DNA from: an uncultured Lachnospiraceae bacterium
GTDB taxonomy: Bacteria > Bacillota > Clostridia > Lachnospirales > Lachnospiraceae
Reading direction: 5' to 3'
NCBI GenBank assembly: GCA_902782655.1
Contig: CACZNY010000027.1
Coordinates: 1-9,627, forward strand
Length of the DNA: 9,627 bases
The notes beneath the pieces are model-generated. The model saw only the letters and a list, made by a program, of their open reading frames with translations, did no database searches and had not been told where the DNA came from. The position numbers and the translations under genes were made by a program. Positions 1-8,073 of the stretch are shown here, piece after piece (the stretch's first letter is position 1; each line of letters begins with the position of its first letter).

Positions 1-1
1 A

Positions 2-7
2 TATAAT
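2..7 (+). promoter_or_regulatory. possible -10 box for the glycosyltransferase gene
   Basis: A TATAAT hexamer matching the sigma-A -10 consensus lies 28 bases before the glycosyltransferase start codon. The matching -35 region would fall outside the window, so the promoter cannot be confirmed. In an AT-rich leader such a hexamer can occur by chance. Confidence 0.25.
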
Positions 8-35
8 TTACGTAAAAGGAAATGACAGGCATATT

Positions 36-1070
36 ATGCAAAAGCTTTTAACAGTGGTAATTCCAAGCTATAACGCCAGCCGGTATCTGTCATATGCGGT
101 AGAGAGTCTATTGCCTGCCGGGCGCTGCATCGAAGTAATAATTGTAAATGACGGTTCCACCGATGAAACCGGCGAGATCGCCGAGGCCTATGCGCAAAAG
201 CATCCTGATATGATACGTGTAATAAACAAAGAAAACGGGGGGCATGGAGACGCGATAATGGCAGGCCTCAAAGATGCAAAGGGTCTGTATTTCAGAGTAC
301 TCGACTCCGATGACCGCATGGATAAGGAAGCTCTGGAAAAGTATATCAGACAAATACAGGATTTGTCGGAGGCGGGTTCCCTGCCGGATCTTATCGTTAC
401 AAATTACGTCTATGAAAAATATCTGGAAGGAAGAAAAAAAGTTGTACATTACAGAAAGGCACTTCCTGAAAACCGCATCATCGGCTGGGACGACATAGGC
501 AGATTCAGCTGCGGATCATATATCCTGATGCATGCCGCCACGTTCCGGACTGACCTTATTAAAGAATCCGGTATAAGGATGCCCAGACATACGTATTATG
601 TAGATCATCTTTTCGTCTGCTATCCCATGATGTATGTGAAAACAATTTACTATCTCGATGTAAATCTCTACAGATACTTTATCGGAAGAGAGGATCAGTC
701 AGTCAACGATAAGGTAATGGTCTCCAGAACTGACCAGCAGATCAGGATCAACAGGATACTGCTTTATGATCTGGATCCGGAAAAATCAGAGAACGAGAAC
801 CAGAAAGAGTATCTGTATTATTATATTGAACTGGTAACCTCTGCAACGATGAGTCTGCTTCTGTATTCTAACACTCGAAAGGGAGAAAAACAGTGGGAGG
901 CTTTGCTCAGAGAGATCAGGCTGAAAAAGCCGGAGGCATATGAAAGGTTCATGCGGAGGCCATTCTTTCTGCATCCTGTCAGACCGGTTATGAATTTGCC
1001 GCACGCTATAAGCTACCCTTTATTTCGTTTGATCTATTGTGTCCTCAGATATTTCTTCATGTTCAGCTGA
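36..1070 (+). CDS. family 2 glycosyltransferase
   Basis: This 344-residue protein is predicted to transfer a sugar from a nucleotide-sugar donor to a glycan or lipid acceptor on the cytoplasmic side of the membrane. The N-terminal GT-A fold is clear: TVVIPSYNASRYL at about residues 6-18, the nucleotide-binding VNDGSTD at 37-43, and the metal-binding DSD at 90-92 in the sequence VLDSDD. A YFIGREDQSVN segment near 214-224 resembles a motif I associate with Clostridia GT2 proteins. The C-terminus (about 325-344) is hydrophobic and may associate with the membrane. The ATG at 36 has only a weak CAGG (26-29) as ribosome binding site; a better AAAAGGA (14-20) is 15 bases away. The gene is complete. 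Its last 37 bases overlap the end of the convergent flippase-like gene. Donor and acceptor cannot be told from the sequence. Confidence 0.92.
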   Translation: MQKLLTVVIPSYNASRYLSYAVESLLPAGRCIEVIIVNDGSTDETGEIAEAYAQKHPDMIRVINKENGGHGDAIMAGLKDAKGLYFRVLDSDDRMDKEALEKYIRQIQDLSEAGSLPDLIVTNYVYEKYLEGRKKVVHYRKALPENRIIGWDDIGRFSCGSYILMHAATFRTDLIKESGIRMPRHTYYVDHLFVCYPMMYVKTIYYLDVNLYRYFIGREDQSVNDKVMVSRTDQQIRINRILLYDLDPEKSENENQKEYLYYYIELVTSATMSLLLYSNTRKGEKQWEALLREIRLKKPEAYERFMRRPFFLHPVRPVMNLPHAISYPLFRLIYCVLRYFFMFS

Positions 1071-2062
1071 ATGATAAGGATTCCCGCTCCGCTTACAATA
1101 AGCGGCAGAAAAAAGCTGAAGAATCTTGAGAGCAGCATTACGTTCTTTATCATATCCGCCGGTATGTAATTACCGTAAAACGTCCATATTCCGAGCTCCG
1201 AAATCCCGACAGCTCCCGGAAAGGGAAGCGAGGAAACCGAAACAAAGACAGCGGCCTGTGTGCATATAAAGGTTAACCAGTCAGCCGAATCAACTCCCAA
1301 AGCGCGTGCACAGATGAACGTGATCGAGTTGTACAGAGCGATCTGCAGGAAGGATCTGATAAGTATCCTTGATAATGCCGGCTTATTCTTTCTGATTATT
1401 ACGGAAACCGAATGATAAGAGGCAAAGAATCTGATTATTCTGTGCTTTTTTTCAGGTCTGATCTTTTTCCCGCCAAAGAACCAAATGAAAATTCCTGCCA
1501 AAATCCGGGTCATTTTTTTCGAAAAAAGAACTGATAAAAGAAATACCGTGGCAAACAGGTTCAGAAGGAACCCGATCAAAAAAACATATTTATATCCGCT
1601 CTCAAAGCTTCTGAAATAATCACGCTCCCGGAGGATCCCGATCACGCCCCACAGGAATACCATTGTCTGGTAGCTTAAAAGCGCTAATAGTGTGGAAAAA
1701 GAGCCGTGCGAAACCTTTATCCCATTTTTCCTCATATAATATATCTGTCCGGGCTGTCCGCCGGATGAGGACGGCGTGATCGAACTGAAGAAAAAGCCGG
1801 CAAAGGAATATAACAGCATCTGAGAAAAACTGACATCGTATCCAAGGTGCCGGATACCGCTGCTTATATTAAGACAGTCAATTAAAATGTACAACAGCAT
1901 TGAAACCCCGGCAACAGCCAGCCATCGTCCATCCGCTTCTATCAACGCTTCGATGATGTTTTGTCCGCCAAGTTCTCTTCGGATTACCAGTAAGGTGGCA
2001 ATGCTAAGCGCAATAAAGAACAGTATCCCTATCCAAAATGATTTTTTTCTCCATATCTCCAT
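1034..2062 (-). CDS. flippase-like integral membrane protein (MprF N-terminal/YbhN/UPF0104 family)
   Basis: This 342-residue polytopic membrane protein has about eight hydrophobic segments, roughly at residues 10-27, 46-64, 82-95, 122-144, 158-180, 233-257, 264-280 and 308-332. Two family signatures are visible: TPSSSGGQPGQIYYMR at 96-111 and LPFPGAVGISELG at 279-291. The family contains the flippase half of lysylphosphatidylglycerol synthase MprF and related proteins thought to move lipids or lipid-linked sugars across the membrane. There is no C-terminal aminoacyltransferase domain, so it is a stand-alone flippase-type protein and not full MprF. The ATG at 2062 is preceded by GAGGAA (2068-2073) with a 5-base spacer. 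It lies 43 bp downstream of the esterase gene on the same strand with no clear terminator between them, so co-transcription is plausible. The substrate is unknown. Confidence 0.88.
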   Translation of the reverse strand: MEIWRKKSFWIGILFFIALSIATLLVIRRELGGQNIIEALIEADGRWLAVAGVSMLLYILIDCLNISSGIRHLGYDVSFSQMLLYSFAGFFFSSITPSSSGGQPGQIYYMRKNGIKVSHGSFSTLLALLSYQTMVFLWGVIGILRERDYFRSFESGYKYVFLIGFLLNLFATVFLLSVLFSKKMTRILAGIFIWFFGGKKIRPEKKHRIIRFFASYHSVSVIIRKNKPALSRILIRSFLQIALYNSITFICARALGVDSADWLTFICTQAAVFVSVSSLPFPGAVGISELGIWTFYGNYIPADMIKNVMLLSRFFSFFLPLIVSGAGILIIQLNMKKYLRTQ

Positions 2063-2105
2063 AAAAATTCCTCGATGACAGCCTGCAGAGTCTGAGGCTA
2101 TACCG

Positions 2106-3200
2106 TCATCTCGAAAACAGCCATCCCATTACATTACTGTCATATGCAAACAAATCCGCGCCTAAATGCTGATTGTCATATCCCTGACTGGTAAAATAAT
2201 CCTTATCCTTTACATCAAGAACTGCAATTTCCCTTATATCATCATCACTGATCCCCTCCCGCCTGTACGCAGACGCGATCTCCTCATAGGTCCCTGCCAC
2301 AGGCTTAGAGCCATAGGCTTCGTCCGATTCGCCTATCACAAAATATACAGGAAAATGCTCCTTGACGACGACCGAAGTATCCCCCCGCCATATGGAACTA
2401 ATATGCAAAGCCGCAGTATAAAGCTCCGGTCTTTCCGCAACCATAAGCGACATCATCTCTCCTCCGCGGGAATAGCCGCTGATGAAAACCTTATTTCGGT
2501 CTATATTATAGTTAGAAAGCATGTATTCCGTGAGACGGATCATCTGAGGTTTATGTATCTCTGTCATTTCCCCAAGAGATCCCAGTTCATCCTCATAGTC
2601 CTTAGGCTGGGGAGCTATAATTATCATTTCGTCATTATATTCCCTTGCGTTCACCGCAAAGTGTTCATCGTTTATATTCTCGGCTCTGTCTTCTATGTCC
2701 GAGTAGTATCCGCCATGCCCCGGAAGAACAATATACAGCGCATAAGGCTTGCTTCCGTCATAAGAATCCGGGATATATGAGTGATAAATAAGATCCGGAA
2801 GCTCATCAGAAAAATGCATTATGTTTTCTACCTGAAACCCCTCATACTTCTCTGTTCCCTCTGTCACGGTAAGCTCAAGCCCCGGATCAAAAATTGTAAA
2901 CTGAGAGTCCGCATCCGTCCCGGAGGATTCTGTTAAAGCTTTATCTTCATCTTCCCCTTGGATCTCAGGCTCATCACTTCCGGCTGTACCGGACTCCTCC
3001 GTTAAAGCTTCCTCTGCCGCCATTTCAGGAACAGGCCGGGCTTCCCCGGCTTTTCCGGCTTCCTCTCCTGTCACTGCCTCTGTATCGGCTTTCGCTGCCA
3101 CAGGCCGAGCCTCATCAGCCGGTCCGCTCCTGCCGCAGGAAGCCGTAAGGCCAACCGCCAAGGCTGCCGTGATAAGAATAATCAGTTTATCTCGAAACAT
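2106..3200 (-). CDS. putative secreted lipoprotein esterase (alpha/beta hydrolase, PHB-depolymerase/CE1-like)
   Basis: This 364-residue protein starts with a lipoprotein-like signal: positive residues, a hydrophobic stretch at about 6-19, then TASC with Cys22 as the likely lipidated residue. The T at -3 is not the usual L, so the lipobox is imperfect. Residues 23-100 are an acidic Ala/Glu/Ser/Thr-rich linker with imperfect repeats (EARPV twice; ALTEESGT and ALTESSGT). The catalytic domain (about 105-364) has IVLPGHGG (157-164) as a probable oxyanion-hole loop, GYSRG (242-246) with nucleophile Ser244, and likely triad partners Asp293 (GESDE) and His345 (NQHLG). It probably hydrolyses ester bonds, perhaps acyl groups on polysaccharides, outside the membrane; the substrate is inference. 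The start has AAGGGA (3211-3216) ten bases upstream. Lipase, feruloyl or acetyl esterase, or PHB-depolymerase-like peptidase are alternatives. Confidence 0.82.
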   Translation of the reverse strand: MFRDKLIILITAALAVGLTASCGRSGPADEARPVAAKADTEAVTGEEAGKAGEARPVPEMAAEEALTEESGTAGSDEPEIQGEDEDKALTESSGTDADSQFTIFDPGLELTVTEGTEKYEGFQVENIMHFSDELPDLIYHSYIPDSYDGSKPYALYIVLPGHGGYYSDIEDRAENINDEHFAVNAREYNDEMIIIAPQPKDYEDELGSLGEMTEIHKPQMIRLTEYMLSNYNIDRNKVFISGYSRGGEMMSLMVAERPELYTAALHISSIWRGDTSVVVKEHFPVYFVIGESDEAYGSKPVAGTYEEIASAYRREGISDDDIREIAVLDVKDKDYFTSQGYDNQHLGADLFAYDSNVMGWLFSR

Positions 3201-3237
3201 GATCTGATGCTCCCTTCAAAAAGCTCTGTGCACGCAT
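3187..3237 (-). other. possible 16-codon leader frame overlapping the esterase start
   Basis: An ATG at 3237 is preceded by a good AAGGAG (3246-3251) at an 8-base spacing. It opens a frame encoding MRAQSFLKGASDHVSR that stops at TAA (3189-3187), inside the first codons of the esterase gene in a different frame. Its ribosome binding site is at least as good as that of the esterase. It could be a leader peptide that couples or restrains translation of the esterase, or chance. There is no homology evidence. Confidence 0.25.
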
Positions 3238-3278
3238 AAAACGATCTCCTTCGGCATTCGGACCACAATGGCCACGCC

Positions 3279-4070
3279 CTACATTGCCTCCGCCTTTATT
3301 GTACAGGCCTCCATCGCATCCTGTATTGCTGCCCTGAAGCCCTCCCTCTCAAGAACCTTGACCGCTTCTATGGTGGTACCGGCAGGTGAACAGACCATAT
3401 CTTTAAGCTCGCCGGGATGCTTACCTGTTTCAAGCATCATTTTTGCTGATCCCATCACGGCCTGGGCAGCAAAAGCATAAGCCTGCGGCCGGCTCATTCC
3501 GTCTGCCACAGCCTGATCCGCCATGGCTTCTATAAGGATAAATACATAGGCCGGTGCCGATCCAGACACAGATGTCACGGCAGCCATAAGATGCTCCGGT
3601 ATTTCTTCAGCCTTCCCAAAAGCCCTCAGTATTGCAAGCGCATTATTCTTTTCCTCTTCCGTCACGGCATCGCTCACACAGTATCCCGTCATCCCGGCTC
3701 CTACAAGCGCGGGAGTATTAGGCATGCACCTTATGATTTTTACCGGCTTACCGCAAAGCTTTGTTATCCACTCTATGCTTTTACCGGGCGCAATGGAGAT
3801 CAACAATGTATCCTCAGTAACACAGGGTGCTATCTCTTTAATTACTGCCTGAAGCACCTGGGGCTTGACCGCAAGGATCACCGTACCGGCCTGTTTTATT
3901 ACACTTTGATTACTGTCTGCAATTGCGATGCTGTATTTTTCAGCAGCCAGATTCCTCTGGGCGGGCGCAGGGTCATAGCCTATGATATCCCCTTCTGATG
4001 CGACTCCCTCCGCAAGTATCCCTCCTATTATTGCCTGTGCCATATTCCCCAATCCGATAAAACCTGTCAT
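3279..4070 (-). CDS. proC: pyrroline-5-carboxylate reductase
   Basis: ProC reduces 1-pyrroline-5-carboxylate to proline with NAD(P)H, the last step of proline synthesis, in the cytoplasm. I chose the ATG at 4070, giving 263 residues. It has an ideal AAGGAGG five bases upstream, and the protein then begins MTGFIGLGNMAQ, like other ProC proteins. An upstream ATG at 4088 would add six residues and overlap the previous stop codon by four bases. The Rossmann dinucleotide site is GFIGLGNMAQAI (residues 3-14). AVKPQ (67-71), RCMPNTPALVG (114-124), SVSGSAPAYVF (167-177) and the family signature VCSPAGTTIEAV (226-237) follow. The signature has Ala where many homologues have Gly (SPGGTT). Length is normal for the family. 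It is the third gene of the pfkA operon. Confidence 0.96.
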   Translation of the reverse strand: MTGFIGLGNMAQAIIGGILAEGVASEGDIIGYDPAPAQRNLAAEKYSIAIADSNQSVIKQAGTVILAVKPQVLQAVIKEIAPCVTEDTLLISIAPGKSIEWITKLCGKPVKIIRCMPNTPALVGAGMTGYCVSDAVTEEEKNNALAILRAFGKAEEIPEHLMAAVTSVSGSAPAYVFILIEAMADQAVADGMSRPQAYAFAAQAVMGSAKMMLETGKHPGELKDMVCSPAGTTIEAVKVLEREGFRAAIQDAMEACTIKAEAM

Positions 4071-4075
4071 ATCCG

Positions 4076-4082
4076 CCTCCTT
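4076..4082 (-). promoter_or_regulatory. ribosome binding site deciding the proC start
   Basis: AAGGAGG lies five bases before the ATG at 4070 and is the strongest Shine-Dalgarno sequence around this junction. It overlaps nothing needed by the methyltransferase gene, whose TGA is at 4087-4085. It favours the 4070 start of proC over the ATG at 4088. Confidence 0.75.
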
Positions 4083-4084
4083 GA

Positions 4085-4816
4085 TCATCTGTACATCAGT
4101 ATGGCAGCTGATACAGCCGCATTCAGCGACTCTACCTTCCCTGCCATAGGTATGCTTACAGTCTTGTCTGCAAGCTTTAATACATCCTCTGAAATCCCGT
4201 TTCCCTCGTTGCCTATAATAAACGCTCTTTTGTCCTCGAATCTCTTCTCTAAAATACTTTCCCCCTCCAGCGCAGCCGCATATACTGTGGCTCCCGCCTT
4301 TTTTATCATATTGACAGCCTCCTCGGGATTATCCGTATAGATAAAGGGCACTCTGAATATCGATCCCATGGTTGAACGGACTACCTTAGGAGAATAAATA
4401 TCCGCGCAGCCCTTATTCATTATTACCGACGCAGCTCCTGCAGCCTCAGCCGTGCGAATAATGGTTCCCAGATTACCGGGATCCTGAATAGCATCTAAAA
4501 TAATATACAGATTCCCCTCCGGCAAATCTGATACAGAGTACTCCCGCTGTCTTACAACTGCCAAAACACCCTGGGGATGTCTGGTATCCGCCAGCTTCAC
4601 AAAGTCGCCGTCCTTCATTACATAGTCACATCTCGTCCCGGGATGTGATCTCATATAACTCGCTGACATATACACGGAATCTATGTATTCCTGCGGTATC
4701 TCTTTGAAAAGCCTCTCCCCTTCCGCAATAAAAAGTCCGGTCCTGCGTCTTACGGATGGCCGTTCACACAAAGCCCGGACTTCTCTTATTCTTTTTATCC
4801 CCGGATTCTCTGCCAT
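4085..4816 (-). CDS. SpoU/TrmH-family RNA 2'-O-ribose methyltransferase
   Basis: This 243-residue SPOUT-class enzyme is predicted to use S-adenosylmethionine to methylate a ribose 2'-OH in rRNA or tRNA. Residues about 25-90 look like the SpoU substrate-binding domain (TGLFIAEGERLFKE near 26-39, HPQGVLAVV at 80-88). The trefoil-knot catalytic domain carries all three motifs: DPGNLGTIIRTAEAAGA (112-128; Asn115 and Arg121 are the usual key residues), IIGNEGNGIS (200-209) and IPMAGKVESLNAAVSAAI (222-239). The length and two-domain layout resemble RlmB/TsnR/YsgA-type enzymes, but the exact target base cannot be read from sequence. Its ATG shares one base with the pfkA stop codon (TGATG), so translation is probably coupled; no strong Shine-Dalgarno is seen in the end of pfkA. 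Confidence 0.93.
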   Translation of the reverse strand: MAENPGIKRIREVRALCERPSVRRRTGLFIAEGERLFKEIPQEYIDSVYMSASYMRSHPGTRCDYVMKDGDFVKLADTRHPQGVLAVVRQREYSVSDLPEGNLYIILDAIQDPGNLGTIIRTAEAAGAASVIMNKGCADIYSPKVVRSTMGSIFRVPFIYTDNPEEAVNMIKKAGATVYAAALEGESILEKRFEDKRAFIIGNEGNGISEDVLKLADKTVSIPMAGKVESLNAAVSAAILMYR

Positions 4817-5796
4817 CAGATAGACAGCGCTCTGGCTACCTCATATTGATATTCCGGTATCTTCTTTTCCATGGCGAGAGCTTCATCGATGTCAAAATCC
4901 TTGAATTCTCCGTTAAGATAGCCGATCACCCTGTTGGCTATCCCCTGAGCCAAAAGATCTACAGCCATAGCTCCCATTATCGAAGCATAATATCTGTCCT
5001 TGCAGGTCGGAGCCCCGCCCCTTTGCATGTACCCCAGGATGGTAGCCCTGGTCTCCATTCCGGTGGCCGCCTCTATCCTTCTCGCCATCGAGGTCGAATG
5101 TCCTATCCCCTCTGCGTTTATTATCAGATGATGTGTCTTGCCAATCTTCCGGCTCTCTATGATATGATTGATGATCTCCTGCTCATCATAGTCATATTTT
5201 TCAGGCAGAAGGATATCCTCCGCCCCGGATGCCACACCGCACCACAGGGCAATATAGCCTGCATTCCTTCCCATGACCTCAACGATCGAGCACCTCTCAT
5301 GAGACGAGGATGTATCCCTTATCTTATCTATGGCTTCAAGGGCTGTATTGACTGCCGTATCAAAACCGATCGTATAATCAGTACTGGAAATATCAAGGTC
5401 TATGGTCCCCGGTAATCCCATGACCGCTATCCCCTCATGTGATAACGCAAGCGCTCCCCTGTATGATCCGTCACCGCCGATGACGACCACTGCATCTATC
5501 CCATGCTTCCTGCAGATCGCAGCCCCCTTTTTCTTTCCGGCCTCCGTCTTAAACTCTTCGGATCTCGCGGTACGCAGTATGGTTCCTCCGCGCTGAATCG
5601 TATCAGAAACAGATCTCGGCCCGAACTCCAGAAAATCCTCCTCAAGGAGCCCCTGATAGCCTCTCTGTATTCCGACTATCTCCAGACCGTTATATATCGC
5701 TTTCCTGGTGACTGCCCTTATGGCAGCATTCATTCCCGGAGAATCTCCCCCCGATGTCAGAACAGCGATCTTCTTTATTCCCTTTGTCTTTGCCAT
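4816..5796 (-). CDS. pfkA: ATP-dependent 6-phosphofructokinase
   Basis: PfkA phosphorylates fructose 6-phosphate to fructose 1,6-bisphosphate, the committed step of glycolysis. At 326 residues it has normal bacterial size. Visible motifs are TSGGDSPGMNAAIR (14-27), GGDGSY (107-112), PGTIDLD (129-135), MGR (175-177), ETRATILG (248-255) and YMQRGG (256-261). Gly110 after Asp109 in GGDG, and Gly130 rather than Lys before TID, point to ATP rather than pyrophosphate as donor (established for the family). Asp133 matches the catalytic Asp of E. coli PfkA. Two substitutions are notable: Leu134 instead of Asn in TIDND, and Tyr256 where E. coli has the fructose-6-phosphate-binding His249. The ATG at 5796 has AGGAG (5804-5808) seven bases upstream. 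It is the first gene of a three-gene operon and has its own promoter. Confidence 0.96.
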   Translation of the reverse strand: MAKTKGIKKIAVLTSGGDSPGMNAAIRAVTRKAIYNGLEIVGIQRGYQGLLEEDFLEFGPRSVSDTIQRGGTILRTARSEEFKTEAGKKKGAAICRKHGIDAVVVIGGDGSYRGALALSHEGIAVMGLPGTIDLDISSTDYTIGFDTAVNTALEAIDKIRDTSSSHERCSIVEVMGRNAGYIALWCGVASGAEDILLPEKYDYDEQEIINHIIESRKIGKTHHLIINAEGIGHSTSMARRIEAATGMETRATILGYMQRGGAPTCKDRYYASIMGAMAVDLLAQGIANRVIGYLNGEFKDFDIDEALAMEKKIPEYQYEVARALSI

Positions 5797-5836
5797 ATGA
5801 TTTCTCCTGTATTCATGGTCAGAAAATACTTTTTTT

Positions 5837-5865
5837 ATTTTATATCAAAGACAAAAGTGTTGCAA
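5837..5865 (-). promoter_or_regulatory. predicted sigma-A promoter of the pfkA operon
   Basis: On the minus strand a TTGCAA -35 box (5865-5860) and a TAAAAT -10 box (5842-5837) are separated by 17 bases. The -10 box is 41 bases upstream of the pfkA ATG. Each hexamer has one mismatch to consensus for -10 and two for -35. No operator-like inverted repeat is evident next to it. Confidence 0.6.
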
Positions 5866-5955
5866 TAGAGGCTATAGAGCGGAGGACGGGGATATCCTGC
5901 CCGATTGCCGCGTCGGCCGTCAAATGCGCGCTCGTACAGGCTCATCTCCCGCCCG

Positions 5956-5994
5956 AAAAAAAAGGATTCCCATGTGCGTACACAGGGAATCCTT
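5956..5994 (-). terminator. intrinsic terminator of the groES-groEL operon
   Basis: Reading the minus strand, a perfect 10-bp stem (AAGGATTCCC at 5994-5985 pairing with GGGAATCCTT at 5971-5962) is followed by a run of T (5963-5956). Inside the loop TGTG (5984-5981) pairs with CACA (5976-5973) around a TACG tetraloop, with one bulged base at 5972. It begins 25 bases after the groEL stop codon. The plus-strand reading has no T-run, so it acts in one direction only. Confidence 0.93.
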
Positions 5995-6018
5995 CCTTAA
6001 ATCTGTTCTGTTATTCTC

Positions 6019-7650
<1,632 letters not shown>

Positions 7651-7662
7651 TCACCTCCGAAA

Positions 7663-7953
7663 TTATTTCTCTATTACTGCAAGGATATCGCTCTGACGCA
7701 CTATGATCACCTTTTCGTCTTTATTGAGCTCTACCTCTGTACCTGAATACTTACTGTAGATGACCTTCTGTCCCTTTTTAACGGTCATCTTTACCTCCTT
7801 GCCATCTACCACTCCGCCGGGACCAACCTCAAGGATCTCAGCCTGCTGCGGCTTCTCTTTTTCCTTGCCGGGAATCACAATTCCGGATGCTGTTGTTTCC
7901 TCAGCCTCGATAGGCTTGAGCACTACACGATCACCTAATGGCTTCAGTTTCAT
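7663..7953 (-). CDS. groES: 10-kDa co-chaperonin GroES
   Basis: GroES is the heptameric lid of the GroEL folding chamber. The 96-residue protein has the N-terminal signature LKPLGDRVVLKP (3-14), the mobile loop at about 16-33 with the hydrophobic tripeptide IVI (25-27) that docks into GroEL apical domains, and the roof-hairpin region EVGPGGVVDGKEV in the middle. The C-terminal strand VIIVRQSDILAVIE is intact. The ATG at 7953 is preceded by AAGGAGG (7969-7963) with a 9-base gap. It is the first gene of the groES-groEL operon, in the usual order, and has a 5' leader carrying the CIRCE element. Confidence 0.99.
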   Translation of the reverse strand: MKLKPLGDRVVLKPIEAEETTASGIVIPGKEKEKPQQAEILEVGPGGVVDGKEVKMTVKKGQKVIYSKYSGTEVELNKDEKVIIVRQSDILAVIEK

Positions 7954-8006
7954 TTTGATTCGCCTCCTTAAAATTATATAAATAAAAGATTTACTATTTT
8001 AGTTTG

Positions 8007-8033
8007 TTAGCACTCATTCCCTACGAGTGCTAA
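8007..8033 (-). promoter_or_regulatory. CIRCE operator (HrcA binding site)
   Basis: A perfect match to the CIRCE consensus: TTAGCACTC (8007-8015), nine spacer bases (8016-8024) and GAGTGCTAA (8025-8033). In Firmicutes the HrcA repressor binds this inverted repeat and is released on heat stress when GroEL is titrated by unfolded proteins (established knowledge). The element begins about 12 bases after the -10 box and so lies at the very start of the groES-groEL transcript, 53 bp before the groES ATG. hrcA itself is not in the window. Confidence 0.98.
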
Positions 8034-8044
8034 CTGCATCATGT

Positions 8045-8073
8045 ATAATATACCCCTGACTCATTGATGTCAA
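8045..8073 (-). promoter_or_regulatory. sigma-A promoter of groES-groEL
   Basis: On the minus strand TTGACA (8073-8068), a perfect -35 box, is separated by 17 bases from TATTAT (8050-8045), a -10 box with one mismatch. Transcription would start near 8038, just upstream of the CIRCE repeat, so bound HrcA would block the initiating polymerase. The -35 box is only 19 bases past the stop codon of the FAD-dependent dehydrogenase gene. Confidence 0.9.

Noticed and set aside
1034..2062. Full MprF lysylphosphatidylglycerol synthase
   Set aside because: Only the flippase-type membrane half is present; the 342-residue protein has no C-terminal aminoacyltransferase domain.
2166..2780. Long plus-strand open frame (204 codons) opposite the esterase
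   Set aside because: It lies wholly antisense to a gene with clear catalytic motifs, has no Shine-Dalgarno at its start and shows no recognisable domain.
4756..5415. Long plus-strand open frame (219 codons) opposite pfkA and the methyltransferase
   Set aside because: It is the antisense shadow of two well-supported enzymes; its translation is rich in Ser, Pro, His and Arg with no family signature.
4816..5796. Pyrophosphate-dependent phosphofructokinase
   Set aside because: The GGDG signature and the Gly before TID are those of ATP enzymes; PPi enzymes usually have Asp and Lys at these two positions.
5835..5945. Minus-strand 36-codon frame in the gap before pfkA
   Set aside because: It has a purine-rich stretch directly against its ATG with no usable spacing, and it runs through both boxes of the predicted pfkA promoter. 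Chance opening in GC-rich sequence is more likely.
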